From assembly GCA_964454685.1 (NCBI GenBank), contig CAYVTZ010000010.1, forward strand, positions 31,085 to 95,084: a DNA stretch of 64,000 bases, written 5' to 3'. Position numbers and translations under genes: made by a program. Origin of the DNA: CAYVTZ01 sp964454685 (lineage in GTDB: Bacteria > Bacillota > Clostridia > Christensenellales > Christensenellaceae). Below are positions 34,587 to 43,995 of this stretch, one piece after another. The notes beneath the pieces were generated by a model, which saw only the letters and a program-made list of their open reading frames with translations, had not been told where the DNA came from and did not search any database. Numbering within the stretch: the stretch's first letter is position 1; each line of letters opens with the position of its first letter.

Positions 34587-36344
34587 TTATTTGTAAAGCG
34601 GGCCGTAATTCTCGCAAGCGCGGTAATCCGCACCTTCGCGGTCGTTTGTGCCAAACGCGTTCCACGCCGACGGACGGAACAGCTTTTCTTCCGCTACGTT
34701 GTGCATATTCACCGGAATGCGCAGCATCGCCGCCAATGTGATGAGGTCAGCGCCAACATGCCCATAAACGGATGCACCGTGGTTTGCGCCCCAGTTTGCC
34801 ATCACGCTGTATGTATCCGTGAATGCGCCCTTGCCGGTCAGGTTGGGTGCAAACCATGTGCACGGCCAGCCCGGATCGGTGCGATCCCACAAAATCTGGT
34901 TCACGTCATCCGGCAGCTCCACGGTATACCCTTCCGCAATCTGCAACACCGGACCCAAGCCCTTCACAAGGTTCATGCGCGCCATCGTGATAGGCATTTT
35001 TGCCTTGGTTGCAAACGTAGAGGAAAATCCGCCGCCACGGAAATATCCAAGGTTGCCGGGTGTCCATTTGGTTGCGTCAAGGCACTTCTGCGCCTCTTCT
35101 TCGGTAATCTCCCAGAAGGGCTTCATCACCGGCTGACCGTCGCGCTTCTGCTCTCCACAAGCATCCAGTGAGGACGCGCCGGAGTTGATCAAATGGATGA
35201 TGCCATCCTTTGCCACGCCGTCCAGATCATAGCCCGTCACGCGCTTCACCGCCGAGGGGCTCCAATAGGTTCTAACATCACTGAATACCGGAGCCGTGTT
35301 GGTCACAAGATGGCCAAACAGCATTGCAACCGCGTTCATGCAGTCATTTTCCGTCGCAACCACAAGCGGCTTGCGAATACCGTTCCAGTCATAGGACGAG
35401 CACAGGATGGCTTCCATGAAGTCGCCGTTGGGCATAAAGTCCGTCCACTGGCGCTGACCTTGGAATCCCGACGCGATCGCGTTGTTGCCGTTGCCTTCTT
35501 CATTCCAGCCGGCTTTTTTCACATTCTCGTTGCCCTGCATCATATCGCGCATGATGAGCGCCATCTTCACGCTGTATTCCCAGTCTGCATCAAGCTGCTC
35601 GCGCGTTCTGCCATTTTCTTTGTTATAGATGTCAGCGTTTTCCTTGCAGTTCTTTTTGACCCACGCAAGTGCGCGCTTGTATTCTTCCTTGTCGTAGATT
35701 TCCTTCTCCACACGGCGAATCATTTCACTCATGTCTTTGTATTCGCAGCGCATGCCCAAGTATTCTTCAAAAAAGTTGGGGTCAACGATACTGCCCGCGA
35801 TTCCCATGGAAACGTTACCCACAGATAAATAAGCTTTGTTCTTCATCTGTCCAACCGCAGCCGCACCACGCGCAAAGCGCAAAATCTTTTCAGAAACATC
35901 CGCCGGAATATTCTCGTCCGTCGCATCCTGCACATCATGTCCATAAATGGAGAATGCCGGAATGCCCTTCTGTGCGTGTGCCGCCAGCACAGCCGCCAGA
36001 TATACCGCACCCGGGCGCTCGGTCGCGTTCAGACCCCAAATCGCCTTCGGCGTGGTCTTGTCCATATCCATCGTCTCGCTGCCATAGCACCAGCAAGGCG
36101 TAACGGTCAGCGTTGCACAAACGCCTTCCTTCTGAAATTTTTTCTGGCATGCAGCCGCTTCCGCAAAGCCGCCGATGGTTCCGTCTGCGATCACGCATTC
36201 CACCGGATTGCCGTCATTATCCCGTACGTTGTCGCCAATCAGCTTCGCCGCCGCGCGCGCCATACGCATTGTTTGATCTTCCAGTCCTTCTCTGATTCCC
36301 TTTTCCCGACCATCAATGGTGGGTCTAATTCCAATTTTGACCAT
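34587..36344 (-). CDS. fucI: L-fucose isomerase
   Basis: This 585-residue aldose-ketose isomerase converts L-fucose to L-fuculose (and D-arabinose to D-ribulose) with Mn2+. It begins [20 protein letters not shown] and has the metal-site region [19 protein letters not shown] near residue 335 with the expected Glu and a downstream Asp ([10 protein letters not shown]). The late [19 protein letters not shown] holds the C-terminal His ligand. The length matches FucI (about 590). It is the last gene of a nine-gene operon. No fuculokinase or aldolase is in the window, so the pathway is completed elsewhere. Confidence 0.95.
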   Translation of the reverse strand: MVKIGIRPTIDGREKGIREGLEDQTMRMARAAAKLIGDNVRDNDGNPVECVIADGTIGGFAEAAACQKKFQKEGVCATLTVTPCWCYGSETMDMDKTTPKAIWGLNATERPGAVYLAAVLAAHAQKGIPAFSIYGHDVQDATDENIPADVSEKILRFARGAAAVGQMKNKAYLSVGNVSMGIAGSIVDPNFFEEYLGMRCEYKDMSEMIRRVEKEIYDKEEYKRALAWVKKNCKENADIYNKENGRTREQLDADWEYSVKMALIMRDMMQGNENVKKAGWNEEGNGNNAIASGFQGQRQWTDFMPNGDFMEAILCSSYDWNGIRKPLVVATENDCMNAVAMLFGHLVTNTAPVFSDVRTYWSPSAVKRVTGYDLDGVAKDGIIHLINSGASSLDACGEQKRDGQPVMKPFWEITEEEAQKCLDATKWTPGNLGYFRGGGFSSTFATKAKMPITMARMNLVKGLGPVLQIAEGYTVELPDDVNQILWDRTDPGWPCTWFAPNLTGKGAFTDTYSVMANWGANHGASVYGHVGADLITLAAMLRIPVNMHNVAEEKLFRPSAWNAFGTNDREGADYRACENYGPLYK

Positions 36345-36363
36345 TTTTTCTACCTCTTTCCTG

Positions 36364-36696
36364 TTAATCTAAATGGAACACTTCTTCCATTTCTGCCCAA
36401 TGCTCGGATTCTTTGGCAGAATCCACCCTCTGCTGACACGGGATACACTCTGCCCACCACTCTTGCGTCAGAGGGTCGGCAGCCATTTTCGCCATGTCCG
36501 CTTCATAGTTATCCCCGATGTATTCGTAGTAAGAAAATAAATAACCGTCGCGTAAATAAATCGAGTAGTTGCGAATGTTACACGCATGAATCATGTCTAA
36601 AATGCCCTGCCAAGGTGCTGCGTGCAGTTCCTTGTAATACGCCTCTTTTTCCGGGCGCACTTTGATCACTTGACCATATCGTACCACAGAATTCAC
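36364..36696 (-). CDS. L-rhamnose/L-fucose mutarotase (RhaM family)
   Basis: This 110-residue ferredoxin-like protein of the L-rhamnose mutarotase family interconverts sugar anomers. It has [20 protein letters not shown] with the conserved His, the [18 protein letters not shown] core, and the [10 protein letters not shown] segment. It is annotated by family as rhamnose-type, but its position between fucI and URO-D genes points to L-fucose or a related 6-deoxysugar. ATGA overlap with the URO-D gene upstream. Confidence 0.88.
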   Translation of the reverse strand: MNSVVRYGQVIKVRPEKEAYYKELHAAPWQGILDMIHACNIRNYSIYLRDGYLFSYYEYIGDNYEADMAKMAADPLTQEWWAECIPCQQRVDSAKESEHWAEMEEVFHLD

Positions 36697-37736
36697 CCCT
36701 TTTCAACTTCTTTTACGGCTTCAAACAGCGCCGCAATGTTCTCCGGCTTCACATCCGGCATAATCGCCTCATGGCTGGGCGAAACCACCAAACCGGTGGG
36801 GAAAATCCTGCGCAGCTCGCGCACTTTGTTTTTGATGTCCTCAGGGCTGCCGTTCACCAGCAGATCCTGCGTGTCCACACCGCCGCAGAAGGCGCCCATC
36901 GCACCAAAATCGCGCGCAATGCGTTCCGGATCCATGCCCACCGCCAGTGCCTGTAAGGGATGCACGATGTCCACACCCGCCTCAAACAAATCCGGAATCA
37001 CCTCCGCAATCGCCCCACAGGAATGATAAATCACCTTTAAGCCAAATTCCTTCGCCTGTGCAACCAGGCGCTTCGCACCGGGAATCACAAAATCACGCAC
37101 CATTTGCGGAGAAAGCATTAATCCGCGCTGCGATCCCATATCGTTGCCAATCAGCACCGCATGCATACGTCCCTTTGCCGCTTTAAAAAAGATTTCATTC
37201 GCCTTCAGATAAAATTGCACGATCTTCTCATCCACCGCCCGATATAAATCAGGGTTTGCTATCATGTTCATCATAGCATTTTCCATGCCAAATGCTGCGC
37301 ACGTATCCTGAAAATGCGCCGACCACACCACGCCCAGAATCGCCTTGTCCTTTGGCACACTGGAAAACATCTTCTCGCATTCTTCCAGCGAAATATATTT
37401 CTCCGGATCAGGCCAGTCAAATTTCTCCACGTCCGCAAGATCCTCGCTCTTTGCAAAGCAGCCTTCCTCGGTCAACGTACGCTCGTGCGAGTCCACATTC
37501 CCGTTTTGCTGAAAATCAAACGCCGCATAAATTGCATTGCTCGTCGGCGATTGATATGGCATTTCTATCGGATAAACATCATCGTCCAGCGCCGCTTTCA
37601 GGCCCGGCATATCCTTCACCCCAAAGTGCTTATACAAAATAGGCAGCGTCAACACATCCGGCACCCCCAGCCAGGATGCAGGATAGTCCACCGCCTCTTT
37701 ATTTACCGTTTTCATAAATCTTTCAATACTGTTCAT
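36693..37736 (-). CDS. URO-D/MtaA-family methyltransferase-like protein (1)
   Basis: This 347-residue protein has the uroporphyrinogen decarboxylase fold. It carries HSCG (H near 237), the start of the HxC zinc motif of MtaA/CmuA corrinoid methyltransferases, which heme-pathway HemE lacks. At the place where MtaA has its third ligand Cys (near 316) this protein has SPSHEAIMPD, offering His. It is therefore more likely a methyltransferase-like enzyme than a porphyrin decarboxylase; the substrate is unknown. The ATG at 37736 follows AAGGAGG; the longer frame from 37826 is not supported. Its 3' end overlaps the mutarotase gene. Confidence 0.82.
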   Translation of the reverse strand: MNSIERFMKTVNKEAVDYPASWLGVPDVLTLPILYKHFGVKDMPGLKAALDDDVYPIEMPYQSPTSNAIYAAFDFQQNGNVDSHERTLTEEGCFAKSEDLADVEKFDWPDPEKYISLEECEKMFSSVPKDKAILGVVWSAHFQDTCAAFGMENAMMNMIANPDLYRAVDEKIVQFYLKANEIFFKAAKGRMHAVLIGNDMGSQRGLMLSPQMVRDFVIPGAKRLVAQAKEFGLKVIYHSCGAIAEVIPDLFEAGVDIVHPLQALAVGMDPERIARDFGAMGAFCGGVDTQDLLVNGSPEDIKNKVRELRRIFPTGLVVSPSHEAIMPDVKPENIAALFEAVKEVEKG

Positions 37737-37774
37737 AATTCCTCCTTTGGCGCAATCCTTTCTTTTCACACGCT

Positions 37775-39076
37775 CTACCGCGCATATTCCTCCGCCACAC
37801 GCATGGCAATCTTTTCCCATTCCCACAAATTCTGCGGCTTATAATTCACGGTGGAAATGTCCTTCATAATGATCTCCACATGCCCTTCCTGCGCATACTG
37901 CATAAACTCGCGCAGATGCCGCTCCGCCTCCTGCGCATCAAACACAGATTCCGCAAAAATCGCGGGGGTTGGCTTGCGGCTCATCACATAATCCTGCCCC
38001 ACTGCCTCCGTGATTTTTTTGGTGTCACACCATGCAGATACCGACAACTTGCGCAGATTCGGGATTTTGCGCATAATGTCCATTTTATCGTGCAGCGGTT
38101 CGCAGCAGCCATAATAGGTGTGGCCAAACCGTTCGAGCCACCGCATGTCATGCTCTACCGCAAACTCCCAATGCATATCCGGTGATACGCTGGAAAAAAT
38201 CTGCGCGTTAGAGCATCCCCACATATTATGCGGGTGCACATGCTCCGCGTCATATTCTGTTCCCGGCAGATCGGATACATATCCGTAGCCGCCCGACCCG
38301 ATGCGCGTATTGTTGTTGTCCAAGGAAAGCAAGTTCAACTCATCCAGCTGATCCAGCTCACTCATCCACGCGTTGACCATGCGCTCATACGCAGCATGCA
38401 CCATTTCCGGTCTCATCACCAGATCCATCATCGCCTCAGAAATTCCCCACCAGCGGATGAGGAAATCCCACGGCGTATACCAAATATGTGTCTGCCCCAC
38501 CTTTTTTACATCAATAATGCCGTCGAACACATCCTTCATGGCAGCATAGCGATATTCCGTCGCCTTTTCCATGTATGTGATCTTGGGCAATGCAATTTTT
38601 TCGATATCCTCCGGCTCTTTGATCTGTATTTTGAAGTGGCGAGAGTATATCTCATTGTTCGCGTCTGTATGTGCCGTTTCCACGTCTTCCAAAATGCCAA
38701 AATCCGTGCTGTGAAAAACCTTCGGGCATTCGATATAGTCGTTGACCACCATGTCGCCGGGCAAATGCCTGCTCTGGTAAATGGTGCGGCGCAGTGTGGT
38801 TTCCAGCTCCCTCGCCCAATCATGTTCGCATTGCAGCGTCAGCTCATCGTCCACATTCATCTCGTGCCACGGGATTTCATTGATCCATACCATCGGACGT
38901 TTGGATTGCAAATCATTGAGCGCAGTCCACAGCGCAGCCTTGTTAGAAGCCTTGTCCGCAGCGCCAATGCGAGCGATCTCCTCACCCAGCCGCCGCAAAA
39001 CATCCTTGTCCGCCTGCTTGAGATGGATTTCTTCCTCCACCGGTATGGGTATGATATGACTTGGATCGTGTAACAT
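37775..39076 (-). CDS. URO-D-family protein (2), divergent
   Basis: This 433-residue, longer member of the URO-D superfamily has no HxCG motif. The corresponding region reads YYGCCEPLHDKMDIMRKIPNLRKLSVSAWCDTKK, with a Cys pair, a His and a further Cys that could form a metal site. Trp-rich segments (HIWYTPWDFLIRWWGISEAMMDL) suggest a hydrophobic substrate pocket. The ATG at 39076 follows AAGGGGGA; the in-frame extension to 39250 is rejected. It lies between two other URO-D genes in the deoxysugar operon. Function unknown. Confidence 0.78.
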   Translation of the reverse strand: MLHDPSHIIPIPVEEEIHLKQADKDVLRRLGEEIARIGAADKASNKAALWTALNDLQSKRPMVWINEIPWHEMNVDDELTLQCEHDWARELETTLRRTIYQSRHLPGDMVVNDYIECPKVFHSTDFGILEDVETAHTDANNEIYSRHFKIQIKEPEDIEKIALPKITYMEKATEYRYAAMKDVFDGIIDVKKVGQTHIWYTPWDFLIRWWGISEAMMDLVMRPEMVHAAYERMVNAWMSELDQLDELNLLSLDNNNTRIGSGGYGYVSDLPGTEYDAEHVHPHNMWGCSNAQIFSSVSPDMHWEFAVEHDMRWLERFGHTYYGCCEPLHDKMDIMRKIPNLRKLSVSAWCDTKKITEAVGQDYVMSRKPTPAIFAESVFDAQEAERHLREFMQYAQEGHVEIIMKDISTVNYKPQNLWEWEKIAMRVAEEYAR

Positions 39077-39297
39077 GTTGTTTCCCCCTTCTTGCATCAA
39101 AATATCTACAAATTTCAAAAACTCAATTCCATCACCAAACCGGATGGAAAATGCGCAAGTCTTGCCGCTTTCGGCCCCCGACAAAAGTCCTTTGATGCCG
39201 TGCTCTGTCTCGCTTTTCCAAGGCGCTATCCCCGCACCCGCCTTTGCCAAAGGTTCATCGAAGCCTCGTTATCCCCCGGATTCAAAGAAAAGGAAGA

Positions 39298-40350
39298 TTA
39301 CGCGTTTTCTGAAAGCTTGGCAGCTTCTTCAAACATCGCCACCACATTGCGCGCAGGAATCTCCGGCAGAATATAGTCGTGCGACGCCGCTACGATATAC
39401 CGCCCATATTTCCCCAGCACCTCGATCATACGCCGCGTTTCATCACGCACTTGCTGCTCTGTACCAAATTTCAATATTTCATTCTCGTCTACGCCGCCAA
39501 AAAAGACACAGTTGTCACGAAATGTCTCCACCAACGTTTCGGGGTTCATATGTTCCGCATTCACTTGTATGGGGTTGATGGCGTCCACACCGATATCAAT
39601 CAAGTCTCCAATGATCTCGTGGATATCTCCGCAGGAATGAATCGCCGTTACGCAGCCATTCTGCTTCGCCTGCGCAATCAGCTTTGCCACATATGGCTTG
39701 TAAAATTTACGCCACATGTCCGGTGCCATCAGCAGCGCCCGCTGCGATCCAAAGTCGTTCCCAATGAAATACATATCCACGCAGTCCGGATTTTGCGCAA
39801 ACACACGCCGATCCAGCTCATGATAAAATGCAAAGCACCGTTCAATGATTGCTTCACAAACCGCAGGGTTCGTATACATATTGATAAAGAACTCTTCCAT
39901 GTCCATCAACTCCGTGGAATCATGAAAGAATGGCGACCAGCACCCCCCGATCAAGCAATGATCCTTCACCTGCTCCCGCTGCTCTTGCGAGATGGTGACG
40001 TCATAATCATCCGGATTCTCAAACCCACGGTACGCCTCCACCTCTGCCACACTCTGCGCGCCGGCCAGCGGATGCGTCATCGCCTGCCCATAGAAAGCGC
40101 CGCCGCGCACAATGCCCCATTCGCACATGCGGGTGCCGTCCTCATACACCGCGCGTTCCGCGCCCACATAGCGCGGTCGAATGGTCATATAATCGAGGTC
40201 CAGTCGATTGTAGAACGCATCCGGCTCATCCTGCGCGCCCAAATGCGCAATGATATTTTTCGTGGACTCCGCGTCTCCGCCATACCACATCGGAAAACGA
40301 TCCATACTTTTGCGATAAAACGGTGCCAATGCACGTTGTTTGTTTGTCAT
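39298..40350 (-). CDS. URO-D/MtaA-family methyltransferase-like protein (3)
   Basis: This 350-residue URO-D-fold protein has AIHSCGDIHEIIGDL (HxC motif, His near 235) and, near residue 323, AASHDYILPEIPARN, again with His where MtaA has Cys. The conserved GNDFGSQRALLMAPDMW and FFGGVDENEIL motifs are shared with protein (1), showing the two are paralogues. It follows the binding-protein gene, separated by an attenuator-like hairpin at 40516-40542. The 221-base gap to the next gene is otherwise empty. Function unknown; a role on methylated sugars is an inference. Confidence 0.82.
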   Translation of the reverse strand: MTNKQRALAPFYRKSMDRFPMWYGGDAESTKNIIAHLGAQDEPDAFYNRLDLDYMTIRPRYVGAERAVYEDGTRMCEWGIVRGGAFYGQAMTHPLAGAQSVAEVEAYRGFENPDDYDVTISQEQREQVKDHCLIGGCWSPFFHDSTELMDMEEFFINMYTNPAVCEAIIERCFAFYHELDRRVFAQNPDCVDMYFIGNDFGSQRALLMAPDMWRKFYKPYVAKLIAQAKQNGCVTAIHSCGDIHEIIGDLIDIGVDAINPIQVNAEHMNPETLVETFRDNCVFFGGVDENEILKFGTEQQVRDETRRMIEVLGKYGRYIVAASHDYILPEIPARNVVAMFEEAAKLSENA

Positions 40351-40515
40351 TTCACGTTCCTGCTTTCATAGAATCAGATTCACCGGAATCATACTTGTTG
40401 CAAGGTCGCGCCCACTTGCTCACGCCTGCTCTGCCTGTTGTCATGCAGACACGAATAAAAATAACATCTTATTCCCATTCGTTTTTACACCACAGCATCA
40501 GAAAAAACTTTTTTT

Positions 40516-40542
40516 AAGAGAGGAGGAAAATCCCCCTCTCTT
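40516..40542 (-). terminator. Hairpin between binding-protein and URO-D genes (possible attenuator)
   Basis: AAGAGAGGAGGA (40516-40527) pairs with TCCCCCTCTCTT (40531-40542), one mismatch, 38 bases past the binding-protein stop. On the minus strand it is followed by AAAAAAAG then TTTTTT, so termination would be partial. This would keep the binding protein more abundant than the downstream enzymes. Confidence 0.55.
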
Positions 40543-40579
40543 TTCAGTGTGTCAATTCTCTCGACGTGTTGTCATCAGA

Positions 40580-41869
40580 TTACCACTGTGTCGGATAGAA
40601 GTTATCCACATTGTCTTTGGTAATCATGTCCGTGGAGAGGTAGCCAACCGGCATCACTTCTTCACCATTAAACCACTGTGCGATGGTGCGAGCTGCAAGA
40701 CCAGCATCACCTTCCGCAGACTGATAGTTGATGACGAGCAGGTCGCCGCTCTTCACCAGATCCTGACCGGTCTTGGAGTTTCCTGCCGCAACGATCATGA
40801 TGTCGTCTCTGCCGGCTTCTTTCACCGCGTCCACTGCGCCAGTTGCCTGTGCAGAGTCGTCAGCCAGGAAGATCGCCTTCAGTTCCGGACCAAAACGGGT
40901 AATCCAGTCGGAAACAACCTGTTTCACTTTTGCAGCTTCAAAGCCGGGGGACTGGATGTCCAGCGTCTTGATGTTCGGGTATTTCGCTTTCAGCTCCGTG
41001 ATCGGGCCATAGGTACGTGCATAGTAAGGGGAAGTACCAACGTTATGCGTGATGTACGCAATGCCGCCTTCACCGTTCATTGCAGTGCCCAGCGTGTCTG
41101 CCAGTGTTCTCATCTGTGCCCAGTCGTCGGGGCCGGTCCAGGAGATCATGTAAGGCATTGCATCCGAGGTCGGCAGCGTGTTGTAGCCGAATGCCGGAAT
41201 GCCCGCTTCCGTGATTTTACGGAATTGCTGTGTCGCGTTTTCAGCGGACAACGGAATCAATGCGATTGCATCGGGTTTCGCGTTGATCGCCTGGTCAATC
41301 ATCTGATCCTGCAAAGCTTTGTCCCAGTTCGGGGAAAGAATTTCAACTTCCATACCCAGCGCTTCTGCAGCCTTTTTCCAGCCGTTCATGTTCGCGGTGG
41401 TCCAAGCATGGTCGCCGTGTACGATGACGATAACTTTTTTACCGATTGCGCCATCAGCCGGAGATTTCGGCAGATTCGGAGCTTTTGCGCCCGCATCCCA
41501 GCCAACATACTCCATGTCGTAGTATTTGCCGGATTCGTCTTCTGCCAACGCTTCAGGATCAGCCGGTCTTTCCGGGAACGGCTTTTCAATCGGGTCAGGC
41601 ATAAGCTGCTGATTGTCCGTGCTCTTCGCTTCTTTGATCGCGGTTTCATACATCGCTTTGGAAGCAGTAAGGTTGTCGCCCGCCGGAGCTTCAGATGCCG
41701 GAGCCTCGGAAGCCGGAGCCTCAGAAGCCGGAGCTTCAGATGCCGGTGCCTCAGAAGCCGGAGCTTCGGATGCCGGAGCTTCAGATGCCGGAGCTGCGGC
41801 AGGTGCGCAAGCTGCAAACATCGTGCATGCCATTAAAACGGCAAGTGCAATTACAAGAAATTTTTTCAT
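40580..41869 (-). CDS. ABC sugar-binding lipoprotein with ASEAP repeat linker
   Basis: This 429-residue protein has a lipobox MFAACAP (Cys 21), seven uninterrupted ASEAP pentapeptides, then a type I periplasmic-binding domain from KVIVIVHGDHAWTTANMNGWKKAAEALG onward. The repeat probably spaces the binding domain from the membrane or passes the peptidoglycan. It delivers substrate to the two permeases encoded just upstream. The substrate is likely a 6-deoxyhexose or derivative given fucI and the mutarotase. AGGAGGAAGACA precedes the ATG. Confidence 0.92.
   Translation of the reverse strand: MKKFLVIALAVLMACTMFAACAPAAAPASEAPASEAPASEAPASEAPASEAPASEAPASEAPAGDNLTASKAMYETAIKEAKSTDNQQLMPDPIEKPFPERPADPEALAEDESGKYYDMEYVGWDAGAKAPNLPKSPADGAIGKKVIVIVHGDHAWTTANMNGWKKAAEALGMEVEILSPNWDKALQDQMIDQAINAKPDAIALIPLSAENATQQFRKITEAGIPAFGYNTLPTSDAMPYMISWTGPDDWAQMRTLADTLGTAMNGEGGIAYITHNVGTSPYYARTYGPITELKAKYPNIKTLDIQSPGFEAAKVKQVVSDWITRFGPELKAIFLADDSAQATGAVDAVKEAGRDDIMIVAAGNSKTGQDLVKSGDLLVINYQSAEGDAGLAARTIAQWFNGEEVMPVGYLSTDMITKDNVDNFYPTQW
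41686..41790. repeat. 15-bp coding tandem repeat, seven copies
   Basis: Seven consecutive 15-bp units (type GAGCTTCAGATGCCG on the plus strand) encode the ASEAP linker of the binding protein. Units differ only at synonymous positions, so the amino-acid repeat is kept while the DNA has diverged. Confidence 0.95.
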
Positions 41870-41914
41870 TGTCTTCCTCCTGTTTTTTTATTCTTCCGGT
41901 TTCCCGGTAAGATA

Positions 41915-42958
41915 CTAAATTTTTTCTCGTCCCGTTTCCTTCTGGAACTGCACCAACAGGTTCGGACGCACACCGATGGTACGCTGTTTGTGATAGGTAC
42001 TCAGTGTCTCGTAAATGACGCAGAACGCCAGCACCAGTCCAAGGAGTAGGATTTGATATTCAAACTTGCCTCCCAGCGTAGTCAGCACTGACAGCATTGC
42101 TTGGATAGCAATGATGGCGATAAAGGTGTTTACCACCTTGCCCTTGCCGCCGTTGATGTCCGTTCCGCCGATGATGGTCGCCGTCAAGCCCACCATCAAA
42201 GGCGCAATGCCCTTTTCTCCCATTGTGGGAGTTGCCGACCCTTGATATGCCGCAAACAGTGAGCCACCCAACGCGCACAGCACGCCCGATATCACAAACA
42301 CCAAAATCGTGTTCTTTTCGCTTTTGATTCCGGCGAGCCATGCAGTTTCCAGATTGCCGCCCATCAAATAGACGTTTCTGCCGAATCTCGTCTTGGCAAG
42401 CACAATCGCCAGCACCACAACCACAACCAACGTGATTGCAAAGGTCACAGAAATAGGCAACGCCGGAATGGGTGTCACACGCAGTGCGTCCGACAGCGCA
42501 AAGTCACCTTTTACACTGATTTCAGCACCGTTGCAGTAGATGTACATCAATCCGCGCAGTACAAATTGTGTGCCCAGCGTCGCAATGAAGGAGTGAATTT
42601 TTGCTTTTGCAACCAAAATGCCGTTGAACAATCCCGCCAGTGCACCCACACCAATCGCAATCATAAAGGCGAGCGGCCATGGAAGACCGGAAAGCGTGTG
42701 CATCCCCATTACGAGGATGGCACCCATGTTGGTCATATAGCCAACGGACAAGTCCATGTGTCCCGCGATCATACACAGCGTAAACGCGATGCCAATATAG
42801 ACATACATGGTCGCACTGTTGAAGATCGAGGTGAAGTTATATAAGTTATAGAAGTTGGTTGCGAAGAGTCCCGCAATCAGCACACCCGCCAAGAACAGAT
42901 ACGCTCTGTGTTCGTTGATCCAACCGGCGTTTATTTTCATTTTTTTCGTCTGTTCCAT
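41915..42958 (-). CDS. ABC sugar permease (second of pair), RbsC family
   Basis: This 347-residue protein has multiple membrane helices, the GHMDLSVGYMTNMGAILVMG family segment and the MGEKGIAPLMVGLTATIIGGTDINGGKGK ATPase-contact region. It pairs with the permease at 42958-43995 to make a heterodimeric channel. Its ATG overlaps the stop of that gene by one base (TAATG), indicating translational reinitiation. Confidence 0.92.
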   Translation of the reverse strand: MEQTKKMKINAGWINEHRAYLFLAGVLIAGLFATNFYNLYNFTSIFNSATMYVYIGIAFTLCMIAGHMDLSVGYMTNMGAILVMGMHTLSGLPWPLAFMIAIGVGALAGLFNGILVAKAKIHSFIATLGTQFVLRGLMYIYCNGAEISVKGDFALSDALRVTPIPALPISVTFAITLVVVVVLAIVLAKTRFGRNVYLMGGNLETAWLAGIKSEKNTILVFVISGVLCALGGSLFAAYQGSATPTMGEKGIAPLMVGLTATIIGGTDINGGKGKVVNTFIAIIAIQAMLSVLTTLGGKFEYQILLLGLVLAFCVIYETLSTYHKQRTIGVRPNLLVQFQKETGREKI

Positions 42959-43995
42959 TACGCCCTCCCCAGCTTTCTTTCAGAGTTGGTGTTCAGCCAT
43001 ACCACGAACAGGAATACAAGACCTGTCACCAGATACTGGTTGAATGTGGATACTCCCAGCAGTGTCATGATGTTATTTAGCATGCCGACTACCAGCACGC
43101 CGCCGAATACGCCGATGATGCTTCCTTTTCCTCCGGAGAGCATCATACCGCCCAGCAATACAGCCGTCAGGCAGGAGAAGTCATAGCCTTCGCCATTGCC
43201 ATATGCGCCTGTCTTGGCCTGCGATGCGTAGAAGATACCGGTAATTGCCGCACAAAACGAGCAGAAGATATAAGCAAAGATGATTACTTTTGCACTCTTA
43301 ATGCCGGAAAGTTTCGCCACTTCATAGTTCGAGCCTACAATTTTCAACTGGTTGCCGAATTTTGTGCGAGTCATCAAAATGTACGCAATCACGAACATTA
43401 CGATCATCACCACCACCATCAGCGGCAACGCCCCGTTGAAGAAATAGATGCGTGCCAGCGAGTTGAAGATCTCCGCCGCCTGCATGCCCAGCTCACTGTT
43501 TGCGCCCATCACATCAGGGTATACTTGCGTTCCCTGCCATGCCACGCGCACTATGCCCGAAAGCACAAGGTTGAATGCCAGTGTCCAAATGATGGGGTTT
43601 GCGCGATATTTTCCAATCAAGATTCCGTTCACCACGCCCACCAGCGTCCCGGCAATCAGTCCGCCCACCAGGCTGACTACGATGCCGTAAGGAATGAGCT
43701 GGATTGCCACCATGCCCGAAAGCGCGATGGTCATAGGCAGTGACATATCGTTGAAATTCGCGGAATAGACGATAAACGCCAAACCTGCGCACGCGATGCC
43801 CGTCATCGCAACCGCGCTCAAAATGGAGCGAAGGTTTGCAATCGTCACGAAAGATTGCGGGTTGATGATGATGCCCACCACAATCAGTACGCCAACCATC
43901 ACCCATATGCCGAGTTTATTGAGGATTACGCTTCCTTTGTTCAGCTCTGTCCGGCGCGTATCCGTCTTGACAGTCGCTGTTGCTTTGTTCGTCAT
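42958..43995 (-). CDS. ABC sugar permease (first of pair), RbsC family
   Basis: This 345-residue membrane protein has a hydrophilic, charged N-terminus followed by about nine to ten helices and the EGYDFSCLTAVLLGGMMLSGGKGS contact region. In the loop where RbsC relatives have DLSVG it reads YSANFNDMSLPMTIALSG, a variant that suggests specialisation within the heterodimer. It overlaps the ATPase gene by four bases (ATGA). Confidence 0.92.
   Translation of the reverse strand: MTNKATATVKTDTRRTELNKGSVILNKLGIWVMVGVLIVVGIIINPQSFVTIANLRSILSAVAMTGIACAGLAFIVYSANFNDMSLPMTIALSGMVAIQLIPYGIVVSLVGGLIAGTLVGVVNGILIGKYRANPIIWTLAFNLVLSGIVRVAWQGTQVYPDVMGANSELGMQAAEIFNSLARIYFFNGALPLMVVVMIVMFVIAYILMTRTKFGNQLKIVGSNYEVAKLSGIKSAKVIIFAYIFCSFCAAITGIFYASQAKTGAYGNGEGYDFSCLTAVLLGGMMLSGGKGSIIGVFGGVLVVGMLNNIMTLLGVSTFNQYLVTGLVFLFVVWLNTNSERKLGRA

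Noticed and set aside
40340..41836. Plus-strand frame of 498 codons opposite the binding-protein gene
   Set aside because: Antisense shadow; its C-terminal Ser/Arg repeats are merely the reverse reading of the ASEAP repeat.
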